The notes under the pieces were generated by a model that was not told the origin of the DNA, searched no databases, and was given only the letters and a program-made list of their open reading frames with translations. A stretch of DNA of 64,000 nucleotides from Panopea generosa. Taxonomy: Eukaryota; Mollusca; Bivalvia; Adapedonta; Hiatellidae. Within the stretch, counting starts at the first letter, position 1. Each line of letters starts with the position of its first letter. The position numbers and the translations under genes were made by a program. Shown here piece after piece: positions 1 through 11,821 of the stretch. Location of the stretch: assembly GCA_029582155.1 (NCBI GenBank), contig CM055907.1:33539983-33603982 (forward strand), written 5' to 3'.

Positions 1-198
1 CAAACAATGTAGCTCCTACTCAATCAAGCTTACACCCCTTTCCAAACAGTGTAGCCCCTTCTCAATCAATCTTACACCCCTTTCCAAACAATGTAGCTCC
101 TACTCAATCAAGCTTACACCCCTTTCCAAACAATGTAGCTCCTACTCAATCAATCTTACACCCCTTTCCAAACAGTGTAGCTCCTTCTCAATCAAGCA
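1..198. repeat. 42-bp tandem array, right edge
   Basis: About 4.7 copies of a 42-bp unit, recognised by the phrase CAAACARTGTAGCYCCTNCT recurring at 1, 43, 85, 127 and 169. Copies differ by only a few substitutions. The array is cut by the window start, so its full length is unknown. Sequence after about 198 is unique. Confidence 0.95.
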
Positions 199-1337
199 CT
201 TGTTCAATAAACGTTCATCTATTCCACTTCTTTCATATTGTTTCTAAAATCACAGAAACAGATTTTATTACATCATCCTTGGATGATCTGCATGTATACT
301 TCAACAATAATAATCCAATATGGTTTCCATTACTGAAACTTTTAAATGTAAGATACCTGAACACATCTCGACTGGAACTACTGATTGATTGGTGGCAACG
401 TGTCTGTGTTGCTCTGACTGCTTGTTCTAACGTTCATGATGCTGCTACACAGGGATGCAAAGTTTACATTAACTTATACATACAAATGTCAAATCAGTAA
501 ATACATTTAAGCGGATCTGATTTTGTATATAAATGTCTTAAAAATGAATTTAAATTGAATAGAAAGCACCCAATTATCATTTATAACTACATTATAAATG
601 AGTTGGAATTTCAAACACACCAAAACATAACAATGATTTAGTTGGAATGTGATAGCGACACACAAATACCCATTCTGAAAATTAAAAAAAAAAACTTCAC
701 ACAAGTGCTTGACACTACCATGGTGGATGGGCGTAATGGAGCCTTGCTGCAGGGAACGTCATTATCAGATCTTGGTTGTTCATCAAATAGATCTTGGTAA
801 AGGAAAGACTTATATTGTGTGGGAGTGCCCTTTTGAAAATTACTCATATTTTAGTAAACGATTAGTTTGAAAAAAGCTGAATGTTACAGAACACTTTATA
901 TACAAATTTACAAAGTAAATGTATGGAGCAAAACACCAGACTAAAATGCTGCATCTGTCTAATTTGTTGAACTGTTATTTTACCCGACAGTGAGAACGAA
1001 TATTTTTAAATGATTTAAATCTATTTCTTTAGAAACAGATCACTGATTGATAAATGCCTGTGTTGCCCTGTTTCTGCTTCCTGTCCAGTGTATTCACTGC
1101 AAGTTCTACAAAGGTATAACAAGTCCAATTTACTTTAAATATTTGGGTTCTGGACTTTGTTGCCTGCACCGGATTCTTGTTGTAGAACAGCACTGGACCC
1201 TACTTTATTCGATTTATGGTGATTTTATTTTTTTAACTTGGTGCCATCTAATAGTTAAAACATTAAAGATATTTAGTTTACTTTAACATGCATATCTACC
1301 TGGCATTAAAAGCCTTAAAGATATCATGCAAACATTT
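199..1337. other. AT-rich sequence, no gene recognised
   Basis: Only short open frames occur here, for example 279-500 and 1047-1286 on +, and 638-847 on -. None has a recognisable domain. Two stretches, near 385-450 and 1043-1105, share a loose resemblance (CTGATTGAT followed by TGTCTGTGTTGC or TGCCTGTGTTGC), perhaps two decayed copies of a small dispersed repeat. I see no convincing exon. Confidence 0.5.
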
Positions 1338-4300
1338 AGAAAAACAAACAACTAGATTATAGGAAAAACAAACAACTAGACTATAAGAAAAACAAGAACT
1401 AGATTATAAGAACAACAAACAACTAGATTATAAGAAAAACAAGGAACTAAATTATAAGAAAAACAAACAACTAGACTATAAGAAAAACAAACAACTAGAC
1501 TATAAAAAAACACACAACTAGATTATAAGAAAAACAAACAACTAGATTATAAGAAAAAACAAGCAACTAGATTATAAGAAAAACAAACAACTAGATTATA
1601 AGAAAAACAAGCAACTGGATTATAAGAGAAAACAAACAACTAGATTATAAGAAAAAAAAACAACTAGACTATAAGAAAAACAAACAACTAGATTATACAA
1701 AAACAACCAACTAAATTATAAGAAAAACAAACAATTACAGTATAAGAAAAACAAACAACTAGATTATAAGAAAAACAAACAACTAGATTATACAAAAACA
1801 ACCAACTAGATTATAAGAAAAACAAACAACTAGATTATAAGAAAAAAAACACACAACTAGATTATAAGAAAAACAAACAACTAGACTATAAGAAAAAACA
1901 AGCAACTAGATTATTAGAAAAAACAAACAACTAGACTATAAGAAAAACAAGCAACTAGATTATAAGAAAAACAAACAACTAGTTTATCAGAAAAACAAGG
2001 AACTAGATTATAAGAAAAACAGACAACTAGATTATAAGAAAAACAAGCAACTAGATTATAAGAAAAACAAGCAACTAGATTATAAGAAAAACAAGCAACT
2101 AGATTATAAGAAAAACAAACAACTAGATTATAAGAAAAACAAGCAACTAGATTATAAGAAAAACAAACAACTAGATTATAAGAAAAACAAACAACTAGAC
2201 TATTAAAAAAAAACAACTAGATTATACAAAAACAACCAACTAGATTATAAGAAAAACAAACAACTAGAGTATAAGAAAAACAAACAACTTGATTATAAGA
2301 AAAACAAACAACTTGATTATAAGAAAAACAAACAACTAGATTGTAAGAAAAACAAACAACTAGATTATAAGAAAAACAAGCAACTAGATTATAAGAAAAA
2401 CAAACAACTAGATTATAAGAAAAACAAACAACTAGACTATAAGAAAAACAAACAACTAGATTATACAAAAACAACCAACTAGATTATAAGAAAAACAAAC
2501 AACTAGAGTATTAGAAAAACAAACAACTAGATTATAAGAAAAACAAACAACTAGATTATACAAAAATAACCAACTAGATTATACGAAAAACAAACAACTA
2601 GATTATAAGAAAAAACACACAACTAGATTATAAGAAAAACAAACAACTAGACTATAAGAAAAAACAAGCAACTAGATTATTAGAAAAAACAAACAACTAG
2701 ACTATAAGAAAAACAAGCAACTAGATTATAAGAAAAACAAACAACTAGATTATAAGTAAAACAAGGAACTAGATTATAAGAAAAACAAGCAACTAGACTA
2801 TAAGAAAAACAAACAGCTAGACTATAAGTAAAACAAGCAACTAGACTTTAAGAAAAACAAACAACTAGACTATAAGAAAAACAAACAACTAGACTGTAAG
2901 AAAAACAAGGAACTAGATTATAAGAAAAACAAACAACAAGACTATAAGAAAAACAAACAACTAGACTATAAGAAAAACAAGCAACTAGATTATAAGAACA
3001 ATAAACAACTAGATTCTAAGAAAAACGAACAACTATATTGTAAGAAAAACAAGTAACTAGACTATAAGAAAACAAACAACTTGATTATAAGAAAAAACAA
3101 ACTAGATTATAGAAAAACAAACAACTAGACTATAGGAAAAAACAAGCAACTAGATTATAAGAAAAATAAACTAGATTATAAGAAAAACAAGGAACTAGAT
3201 TAAAGGAAAAACAAACAACTAGATTATAAGAAAAACAAACAATTAGACTATAAGAAAAACAAACAACTAGATTATTAGATAAACAAACAACTAGATTATA
3301 AGATAAACAAGGAACTAGACAATGAGAAAACAAGTAATAAGATGATAAGAAAAACAAACTAGATTATAGAAAAACAAACAATTAGACTATAAAAAAACAA
3401 GCAACTAGATTATAAGAAAAAAAACACTAGATTATAAGAAAAACAAGGAACTAAATTATAAGAAAAACAAACAACTAGATTATAAGAAAAACAAACAACT
3501 AGATAATAAGAAATACAAGCAACTAGATTATAAGAAATACAAACAACTACATTATAAAAAATACAAACAACTGGATTATAAGAAAAACAAACAAACTAGA
3601 TTATAAGAAAAACAAACAACTAGATTATAAGAAAAAACAAACAACTAGACTATAAGAAAAAACAAACAGCTAGATTCTAAGAAAAACAAACAAACTAGAC
3701 TATAAGAAAAACATACAACTAGACTTTAAGAAAAATAAACAACTAGATTATAAGAAAAACAAGCAACTAGATTATAAAAACAATAAACAACTGGATTCTA
3801 ACGAAAACAAACAACTAGATTATAAGAAAAACAAGTAAGTAGACTATAAGAAAACAAACAACTAGATTATAAGAAAAAACAAACTAGATTATAGAAAAAC
3901 AAACAACTAGACTATAGGAAAAACAAGCAACTAGATTATAAGAAAAACAAGGAACTAGATTAAAGGAAAAACAAACAACTAGATTATAAGAAAAACAAAA
4001 AACTAGACTATAAGAAAAACCAACAACTAGATTATTAGATAAACAAACAACTAGATTATAAGAAAAACAAGGAACTAGACTTTGAAAAAACAAGTAATTA
4101 GATGATAAGAAAAACAAACTAGATTATAGAAAAACAAACAACTAGACTATAAAAAAACAAGCAACTAGATAATAAGGAAAAAAACAACTAGATTATAAGA
4201 AAAACAAAGAACTAAATTATAAGAAAAACAAACAACTAGATAATAAGAAATACAAACAACTAGATTATAAGAAATACAAACAACTAGATTATAAAAAATA

Positions 4301-4794
4301 CAAACAACTGGATTATAAGAAAAACAAACAAACTAGATTATAAGAAAAACAAACAACTAGACTATAAGAAAAACCAAACAACTAGACTATAAGAAAAACC
4401 AAACAGCTAGATTCTAAGAAAAACAAACAAACTAGATTATAAGAAAAACAAACAACTAGACTATAAGAAAAAACAATCAACTAGACTATAAGAAAAACAA
4501 GCAACTCGATTATAAGAAAAATAAACAACTAGATTATAAGAAAAACGAACAACTAGATTATAGAAAAACAACCAACTAGATTATAAGAAAAACAAACAAC
4601 TAGACTATAAGAAAAACAGATAACTAGATTATAAGAAAAACAAGAAACTATATTATAAGAAAAACAAACAACTAGATTATAGATAAACAAACAACTAAAC
4701 TATAAGAAAAACAAACTAGATTTTAAGAAAACCAAACAACTAGATTATAAGAAAAAAATAGATGATAAGAAAAACAAACAACTAGACTATAAGA
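1338..4794. repeat. 24-bp tandem array (about 3.46 kb)
   Basis: Roughly 145 copies of a 24-bp unit built from AACTAGATTATAAG followed by AAAAACAAAC. Single-base indels in the A-runs make units of 22-25 bp. Variants (ACTAGACTATAAG, AAGCAACTAG, AAGGAACTAG) are mixed along the array. Because 24 is a multiple of 3, the minus strand is open for long stretches (1914-2216, 2217-2474, 3130-3357, 3884-4117) with an 8-residue period, Ser-Tyr-Asn-Leu-Val-Val-Cys-Phe. These frames have no flanking gene signals and are treated as artefacts. A higher-order duplication inside the array is reported as a finding. Confidence 0.97.
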
Positions 4795-5149
4795 CAATTC
4801 TTTCGTTTTCTGTATTGATTACATTACCATTGCGCGACTTCATTTCAAATTTCAATTTAAAAATTATCAAGCAATTTTATGAAAGTCTGCACATGGTACA
4901 GCCGACAGAAAGTGACGAACATTGTGGAAAATAATGAGACAAGCGTGTTACATGCACATGTAAGACGATCTAAAATCCCAAATTACAAATTTTTCCCGGC
5001 GCAATGGATATATTAGAAATATAGGGCTAAATGTTTGTCTTTTTGGTGATATATATATATTTTGTGTACTTTATTTCAGTAAAATTGTCTTTATTTTCAT
5101 ATTTCAACAATAACATGTTTTACTCAATGACACTACACATAGCCATGGC
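4795..5149. other. Unique AT-rich spacer
   Basis: A spacer between the 24-bp and 50-bp arrays. It includes an AT dinucleotide run near 5050. No gene or RNA signal is seen. Confidence 0.5.
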
Positions 5150-5577
5150 TGTAAACCCACGACCCTCTGATCCTGGGTCCGATGCTCTACCACTTGTGGC
5201 GACAAACCTACGACCTTCCGGTCTCGGGTCCGATGCTCTACCACTAGTAGCAAAAACCTACGACCCTCCGGTCTCGGGTCGGATGCTCTTCCACTAGTGG
5301 CGACAAACCCATGACCTTCCGGTCTCGGTCCGATGCTCTACCACTAGTGGCGGCACAACCACGACCCACCGGTCTCGGATGCGATGCTCTACCACTAGTG
5401 GCGACAAACCTACGACCCTCCGGTCTCGGGTCCGATGCTCGTTCACTAGTGGCGAAAAACGCACGACCTTCCGGTCTGGGTCTGATGCTCTACCAATAGT
5501 GGCGGCAAACCCACGACCCACCAGTCTCGGGTGCGATGCTCTACCACTAGTGGCGACGAACCCACGACCCTCCGGTC
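5150..5577 (-). repeat. 50-bp tandem array of a tRNA-like fragment
   Basis: Eight to nine copies of a 50-51-bp unit containing CCGATGCTCTACCACTAGTG. Read on the minus strand, each unit contains CACTAGTGGTAGAGCATCGG, which resembles the D arm and internal A box of an animal tRNA (compare AGTGGTAGAGCATC). It is followed by a segment where the anticodon arm and GGTCGTGGGTTTG would lie. The array therefore looks like a minisatellite grown from part of a tRNA or a tRNA-derived SINE. Open frames at 5294-5521 (-) and 5311-5615 (+) are by-products. Confidence 0.9.
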
Positions 5578-5699
5578 TAAAAAATCACCACCCTATAATT
5601 TTAACATTTAAGTGAATAATCATAAATATAAATTGAAACATACGCAAGGGATCACATATGCAAGTGCATAAACAATTACATTGCAATAGATACTATATA

Positions 5700-5970
5700 C
5701 ACTATACATATCGTGGGTTGGATCCTCTGCCGCGGCTATGTGCGGTGTCCTTGGCAAAGACACTGTTTCCACATTTGCTAAGTACTGGTTCTACCCAGGA
5801 AAACTTCGAGCGTGATTTGTTTTACAATCCAAGTAAAATAAATAAGTTAAAAACTAAAATCAAATTCTCTCCTAATTAAGGTGATACATTAGGAAACACT
5901 TCTTGTGTACGAGCCGCAATGGAATCGAACTCAAAACTATTAATTTATTATGGGGCCTATTTGGTTAGAA
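5700..5970. mobile_element. tRNA-derived SINE pieces
   Basis: On +, 5712-5820 reads CGTGGGTTGGATCC (a B-box-like motif), then GTGTCCTTGGCAAAGACACT, then AGTACTGGTTCTACCCAGGA. This order is typical of invertebrate tRNA-derived SINE bodies. The last phrase recurs, inverted, in the SINE near 9760. On -, 5907-5960 carries GAGTTCGATTCCATTGCGG, a good B box (GTTCGATTCC), suggesting a second, oppositely oriented tRNA-like head. Boundaries and target-site duplications could not be fixed. Confidence 0.55.
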
Positions 5971-6400
5971 CCGTTTTTGCTGATAACCAATCAAAAGCAA
6001 CTGCAAATATCAATTTAACAGGAAAAAAAAAAACATCAGCGAAAAATAAAGAAATCAGAACGAAACATAGAAGGAGACAATGTGCATAAAAACAAACTTA
6101 AACAATATCGCGGAATCGTCATTTAGTCTAACCTGGGTGCTTTGGCAAGTTTGGAAATAGCTTTCTAAGTACCTGCCATTGGACGAATGGTGAAGAGGCA
6201 ATTAAGTGTTATCCGTGTCCGCCTGTCTGTTCTTTCGTGCGTTGGAGGTACAATTGGTTCCCGACCAATACCTTCTGAAGGGATCTATGTATTAATTTAT
6301 ATTTCGTATTTGTGGTCCCTTTTCCACTTAATTTTCATTTTAAATATTGTTTCAATAGCGGGGGCTTTTGTATCGACACACATTATTTCATAGATATAAA
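5971..6400. other. No gene recognised
   Basis: A-rich, then mixed-composition sequence. The open frame at 6187-6393 (68 aa) has no recognisable domain and ends just before the hairpin, so I do not call it. Confidence 0.45.
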
Positions 6401-6525
6401 CAGGAGCTTGGGGAGTGGATAATAACGTTTGATGGGGGTGGGGGTCCTCTGGCCTATATAAAGAGACATGCGCCAGAGGACCCCCACCCCCCATCAAACG
6501 TTATAATCCACTCCCCAAGCTCCTG
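6401..6525. repeat. Long near-perfect inverted repeat (hairpin)
   Basis: Arm 1 (6401-6453) and arm 2 (6472-6525) are reverse complements over about 53 bp, with one one-base indel and one mismatch. They are separated by an 18-bp loop containing TATATAAAGAG. The arms include a G run on one side (GATGGGGGTGGGGGTCCTCT) and its C-rich complement on the other. Transcribed RNA would fold into a very stable stem. It lies 360 bp upstream of the proposed first exon. It could be a MITE relic or a recent inverted duplication. Confidence 0.9.
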
Positions 6526-6884
6526 TGGATATAAAGAGTATCTGAGCATGCTTTACTCGAAATATTGTTTTTTTGTCAACTCTAAAAGTTTAAAAACTTT
6601 ATTACACATATGGTACATATACGTGTATTTTACACTGCGTTTACCCTAGAGTTGTTCATTATAAATGTACATATATGCTTCCTCTTTACACGTTGTGCAC
6701 TTTCACCGGTAGTACATTTAATTGACTATTGACGAGTGTCGCTGATTTAACGATAACTATGGTAACGTACACCATCCCGGATATCTCAATTAGTAATATA
6801 CAGTAAAGGCAAGCTACACTTTTATTTAATATAGAATGTTTGAAGACGGTAACAGTCTGGTTATTGTGTGTTATGTCATTCAAA

Positions 6885-6957
6885 ATGGAATATGTACCGC
6901 GGCTGTTACTTGTTATGCAGGTGTATTGTCTTCCATTCATTACACTTTTAACAACAG
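6885..6957 (+). CDS. Exon 1 of secreted WSC-like protein (signal peptide exon)
   Basis: ATG at 6885 opens 24 codons that read as a signal peptide: a short polar N-terminus with Arg, then a hydrophobic core (LLLVMQVYCLPFITLL), ending TTG before the splice site. A good donor follows at 6958 (ACAG|GTACGT). The exon ends in phase 1, one G of a split Gly codon, which matches the acceptor of the exon at 14340. An in-frame ATG four codons upstream (6873) is an alternative start and would give a slightly longer N-region; 6885 is preferred because the sequence around it is AAAATGG. An in-frame stop lies upstream at 6804. A TATAAA at 6660 is a weak promoter candidate. Evidence is structural (start, hydrophobicity, donor, phase); no homologue was searched. 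Confidence 0.6.
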
Positions 6958-7244
6958 GTACGTTATATTTAATTAAATGTTTTCTTTACCCAAAGTAATT
7001 GTCGAGTTATATGATTGTATTTAAATAAACGAAAGAAAGAAATAATATTAAAATAAATAAAACAATACAACTTCGACATGTAAAATATTTACGTATAGAG
7101 ATATCTAAATGACGACATAGCCCCGGGTCACGCTAAATTCTGTATTAACTGTATCGTGTAAAGTGTAGTTTTCTACAAAATTTCTGTGGTAACGCAACGG
7201 TATGTACATGTGTATAGTAGCATATTGTAATTGTAGTGCTACTT

Positions 7245-8395
7245 AGGAAGTATCGCGCCTCAAACACCTGACACGGTATCGTGACTGAGACATGTGTCAT
7301 GGTATCGTGCCTCAAACACCTGACACGGTATCGTGACTGAGACATGTGACATGGCACCGTGCTTAAAACACCTGACACGGTATCATGACTGAGACATGCG
7401 TCATCGCACTGTGCCTCAAACACCTGACACGGTATCGTGACTGAGACATGTGTCATGGTGCCTCAAACACCTGACACGGTATCGTGACTGAGACATGTGT
7501 CATGGTGCCTCAAACACCTGACACGGTATCGTGACTGAGACATGTGTCATGGTGCCTCAAACACCTGACACGGTATCGTGCCTGAGACATGCGTCATGGC
7601 AACGTGGCTCATACACCTGACACGGTATCGTGACCGAGACATGCGTCATGGCACCGTGTCTCAAACACCTGACACGGTATCGTAACTGAGACATGCGTCA
7701 TGGCATCGTGCCTCAAACACCTGACACGGTATCGTGACTGAGGCATGCGTCATGGAACCGTGTCTCAAACACCTGACACGGTATCGTTACTGAGACATGC
7801 GTCATGGCATCGTGCCTCAAACACCTGACACGGTATCGTGACCGAGACATTCGTCATGGCACCGTGTCTCAAACACCTGACACGGTATCGTAACCGAGAC
7901 TTGTGTCACGGCACCGTGCTTCAAACACCTGACGCGGTATCGTGACTGAGACATGTGTCACGGCACCGTGCCTCAAACACCTGACACGGTAACGTGGCTA
8001 AGACATGTGTCATGGTACCGTGCCTCAAACACCTGACACGGTAACGTGACTAAGACATGTGTCATGGTACCGTGCCTCAAACACCTGACACGGTAACGTG
8101 ACTGAGACATGTGTCATGGTACCGTGCCTCAAACACAGGCACGATAACGTAACTCAAACACAAGAAACGACATCGTGCCTCGAATACATGTAACGGCACT
8201 TAACGGAGTATCGTGCCTCAAACATCTGACACGCTATATTGCCTCAATCTTTTGACGCGCTATATTGTCTCAAACAACTAACATGATATTGTGCCTAAAA
8301 CACGACACGCTATCTTCCTCAAACACACATAACATGAACTTAAACACACGAAGCGCTGTCTTGCCTCGAACACCTAACGTAGTATCAATGACTTG
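7245..8395. repeat. 52-bp tandem array
   Basis: Around 17 clear copies, period 52 bp, of a unit with CACCTGACACGGTATCGTGA, CTGAGACATGTGTCATGG and CACCGTGCCTCAAAC. Two adjacent units near 7450-7560 lack about 7 bp. After about 8130 the units decay (GACACGCTATATTGCCTC and similar) and fade out by about 8395. Internal self-complementarity (CACGGTATCGTG; ACATGTGT) means single strands could fold. The open frame at 7145-7456 (-) is a by-product. Confidence 0.95.
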
Positions 8396-8399
8396 TCTA

Positions 8400-8800
8400 A
8401 CGTCTACTGCAGCTCGCCTCTGAATCTGTTTCCTGGTCATCATAAAATGTCATCAGTGATGTACCTTGCAGCTGGTCTCTGAATCTGTTCACTTTCGGTG
8501 ATGTAAGTCATAATTAAATGTCATCAGTGACGTATCTAGCAGCTCGTATATGAACATTTTTCCTGGTCATCATAAAATGTCACCAGTGACGTACCTTGCA
8601 GCCCATCTCTGAATCTGTTCACTTTTGGTGATGTAAGTTATAATTAAATGTCATCTGTGACTTATCCAACAGTCCACCTCAGTGACATTTCCAGCAGCCC
8701 GTCTCTGAATCTGTTCACTTTTGGTGTGTGTTAGTCATAATTGAATGTCATTAATAACGTTCCTAACAGTCTACCTTTCAATCTGTTCACTTTCATCGTT
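8400..8800. repeat. Degenerate ~60/70-bp alternating tandem repeat
   Basis: Two related unit types alternate. One contains CCTGGTCATCATAAAATGTC, the other TGTTCACTTTYGGTGATGTA followed by TCATAATTAAATGTCAT. Both start at an AGCYCRYCTCTGAATCTGTT-like phrase, seen near 8410, 8470, 8542, 8600 and 8695. The higher-order period is about 130 bp, with roughly three rounds. It is old and divergent. Confidence 0.8.
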
Positions 8801-8879
8801 ATACAGTCGGATATTAAGTAATGCATATCATACACATATATTATATGGAGAGACGGAAAAAATTAATGATGCAGTTAAC

Positions 8880-9690
8880 ACATAAACATGTAGTACGTTA
8901 TTTATAACATACATGCGTTATTGATACTAGATATAACACACATAGTTTAATACGCATGTGTTACTGGTGCTACATATAACACACATAGTTTAATACACAG
9001 ACGTTATTGATACTTGATATAACACACATAGTTTAATACACAGGCGTTATTGATGTTAGATATAACACACATAGTTTAATACACAGGCGTTATTGATGCT
9101 AGATATAACACACATAGTTTAATACACAGACGTTATTGATGCTAGATATAACACATAGTTTAATACACAGGCGTTATTGATGCTAGATATAACACACATA
9201 GTTTAATACACAGGCGCTATTGATGCTAGATATAAAACACATAGTTTAATAAACAGGCGCTATTGATGCTAGATATAACAAACATAGTTTAATACACAGA
9301 CGCTATTGATGCTAGATATAACTCACATAGTTTAATACACAGGCGCTATTGATGTTAGATATAACACACATAGTTTAATACACAGGCGCTATTGATGTTA
9401 GATATAACACACATGGTTTAATACACAGACGCTATTGATGCTAGATATAACACACATAGTTTAATACACAGGCGCTATTGATGTTAGATATAACACACAT
9501 AGTTTAGTACACAGACGTTATTGATGCTAGATATAACACACATAGTTTAATATACAGACGTTAATAATGTATGATTCATTTAACACATATACATGCAGTA
9601 ATTACGTTATTGGTGTATGACGAATGTGTCATAAACATAGAATTATATACTAGTACACTCGTAAGGAATGCATGATTCACATAACACATA
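8880..9690. repeat. 43-bp tandem array
   Basis: About 15 good copies, period 43 bp, of GATGCTAGATATAACACACA followed by TAGTTTAATACACAGGCGTTATT. The array frays at both ends; at 9545-9690 units change to TTAATAATGTATGATTCATT, intermediate with the 47-bp array that follows. The two arrays share ACAGACGTTA, TATAACA and the overall order, so they look like one array that diverged and was later interrupted by a SINE. Confidence 0.93.
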
Positions 9691-9885
9691 CAATTAGTTT
9701 ATAATACTTTATTTTAACTCGATTACGAAGAATTTCAGAGCTTATATTAACCGCTCTCGAGTCCGCTTCCTAGGTAGAACCAGTACTGAGTGCTATTTTA
9801 TGAGAGGCTTCGGGTCGAGCTGGGGATCGAACCCAAAACCTCTAGCATGAGCAGCCAACACTATTCAATGCAATTAAATGTATAA
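9691..9885 (-). mobile_element. tRNA-derived SINE inserted between two related arrays
   Basis: Read on the minus strand, the element has a tRNA-like head with a clear B box (GGGTTCGATCCCCAGC, about 9818-9833), then AGTACTGGTTCTACCTAGGA (about 9755-9777), then an AT-rich 3' part. The AGTACTGGTTCTACC phrase is shared with the SINE at about 5780, which places both in one family. It sits between the 43-bp and 47-bp forms of a related array. Exact ends are unresolved. Confidence 0.6.
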
Positions 9886-10625
9886 TTATAGCTGTGTGTA
9901 CAGATGGTGATCATGTATGTTGCATGTAACACAATAAGTTATATATAGAGACGTTAGTTATATAATAGTATAATGAATATACAACATACAGTTGTATGTA
10001 CAATTGTTAATAATGTATTATGCACATTTTTACACATACGGTTTCATATACAGACGTTAATATTGTACGATGTATATAACATATAGGGTTGTATACACAG
10101 ACGTTAATATTGTACGATGCATATAACAGATAGAGTTGTATATACAGACGTTAATATTGTACGATGCATATAACAGATAGAGTTGTATATACAGACGTTA
10201 ATATTGTACGATGCATATAACAGATAGAGTTGTATATACAGACGTTAATATTGTATGATGCATATAACAGATACAGTTGCATATACAGACGTTAATTTGT
10301 ATGATGCATATAACAGATAGAGTTGTTTATACAGACGTTAATATTGTATGATGCATATAACAGATAGAGTTGTATATACAGACGTTAATGTTGTATGATG
10401 CATATAGATAGAGTTGTTTATACAGACGTTAATATTGTATGATGCATATAACAGATACGGTTGTATATACAGACGTTAATATTGTATGATGTATATAACA
10501 TAAAGAGTTGTATATACAGACGTTAATAATTGTATGATGTATATAACAGATAGAGTTGTATATACAGACGTTAATATTGTATGATGTATATAACAGATAG
10601 AGTTGTATATACAGACGTTAATATT
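9886..10625. repeat. 47-bp tandem array, left part
   Basis: About 13 copies, clear from 10028 on, of ACAGACGTTAATATTGTAYG followed by ATGCATATAACAGATAGAGTTGTATAT (period 47 bp). The first 140 bp are degenerate. The array stops mid-unit at 10625 and the same unit resumes at 11822, showing that a 1.2-kb segment was inserted into it. Confidence 0.95.
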
Positions 10626-11821
10626 GTAACACTCCAGGTCGTGTTATTAGATAAATGGCGAGCAAAATACGAAAACAACAAGATTGGATGGCATAGCTGA
10701 TTTATATAGATAACTAATTAACTCTCAGTGTTTCCAATAAGGCAAGATTATATATACACAATGAATACTACTGTTGTACGATAATGAAATTTAAAATGTA
10801 CCGGAAGTGATGATGGACTTCGATGTTTAAAGTCTGAAATTTAAAATGAGCTGAAATCTAAAGTTTCTAAGCGTTTATATAGGCAAAAAGTCTGGATTCT
10901 GGCACTTTTAAACCAATCAAAATTGTGCATTTCGTATACACTTGTTCCCAGAATCTGGCTGATTTGACAAAATGTCCGCCATGTTGCCAGATTTGATACA
11001 CGAAAAGTTCATTTAACACAATAAAAACACATTTTCCATATCATAAGTTAGCATGAAAAGGATGCACAATGTCATAGTTCAGATGCAAATCATGCAAGTT
11101 AATATTAAAACTCGAAATAAAATAGAAATGAAGATGCCTGAGGTGGAAAGATTTTCAAATCTTCCCACTCTGGCAACTTTAAATGAGGAACATTTAAATA
11201 TGATATCCAATTTGAACATACACAGCATTATTTGAAGGTAAGACATTATTATAATTATTCTTAGTGAATAGTTGCATCATAATTTGTATTTATAGGTTGG
11301 GAAAGCTTTACATTAGTCCCGAAACAGATATTCAATGTGGCTTGTTGACGGCAGAAATCTGGCAAAAGAGTTTTTAGAAAGTCATTCAAGGATTCTTTCA
11401 TTTATCCTTAAAATCAAAGGCAATTGAACATGTTTAGACTGATTAAACTTATGTTAAAAGTGACATATAAATTTAAAGTATTATTTAATTTACACATAGT
11501 ATTAAACTATGCAGATATAATAACTGAATATATATTTTTGTTTATCCCACCCAATGCCAGATTTCATGTCAAATCAATATTTGGATTTATGTTGATATTT
11601 CAATCTATAGGCATAAGGTGAGTTCATATATAGTAAATATGGATGATTATGTATATAATCATTGTTGTTCCATGTAGAAATAGTCTTATTAATGGCATAT
11701 TCTTTTAATATGATTGTTTATGAATTACCCCACTGCAGACAGTGTTACTGGTAATGGCAGTATTCACAAGTAAGTCTTATTTAGACAGATAGTTAGTATA
11801 ATCAGGATCTTATTCTGTTAC
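10626..11821. mobile_element. 1.2-kb insertion in the 47-bp array
   Basis: A unique segment splits a 47-bp unit. Flanks read ...CGTTAATATT|GTAACACTCC and TTATTCTGTTAC|AATATTGTATG.... The simplest reading is a 6-bp target duplication AATATT around an element with short GTAACA/TGTTAC ends. A 9-bp duplication AATATTGTA without terminal repeats fits equally well, because the unit itself contains that string. Inside are small open frames at 11053-11235 and 11424-11621, and exon-like edges (GAAGGTAAGA at 11235; TATAGGTTGG at 11293). None matches a transposase I recognise. It is probably a non-autonomous DNA element or other filler insertion. Confidence 0.7.

Noticed and set aside
1914..4117. Minus-strand frames with repeated Ser-Tyr-Asn-Leu-Val-Val-Cys-Phe
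   Set aside because: 24-bp unit periodicity, with no gene signals.
1338..4794. CRISPR-like appearance (short regular repeats)
   Set aside because: Units are contiguous with no unique spacers, and the DNA is eukaryotic.
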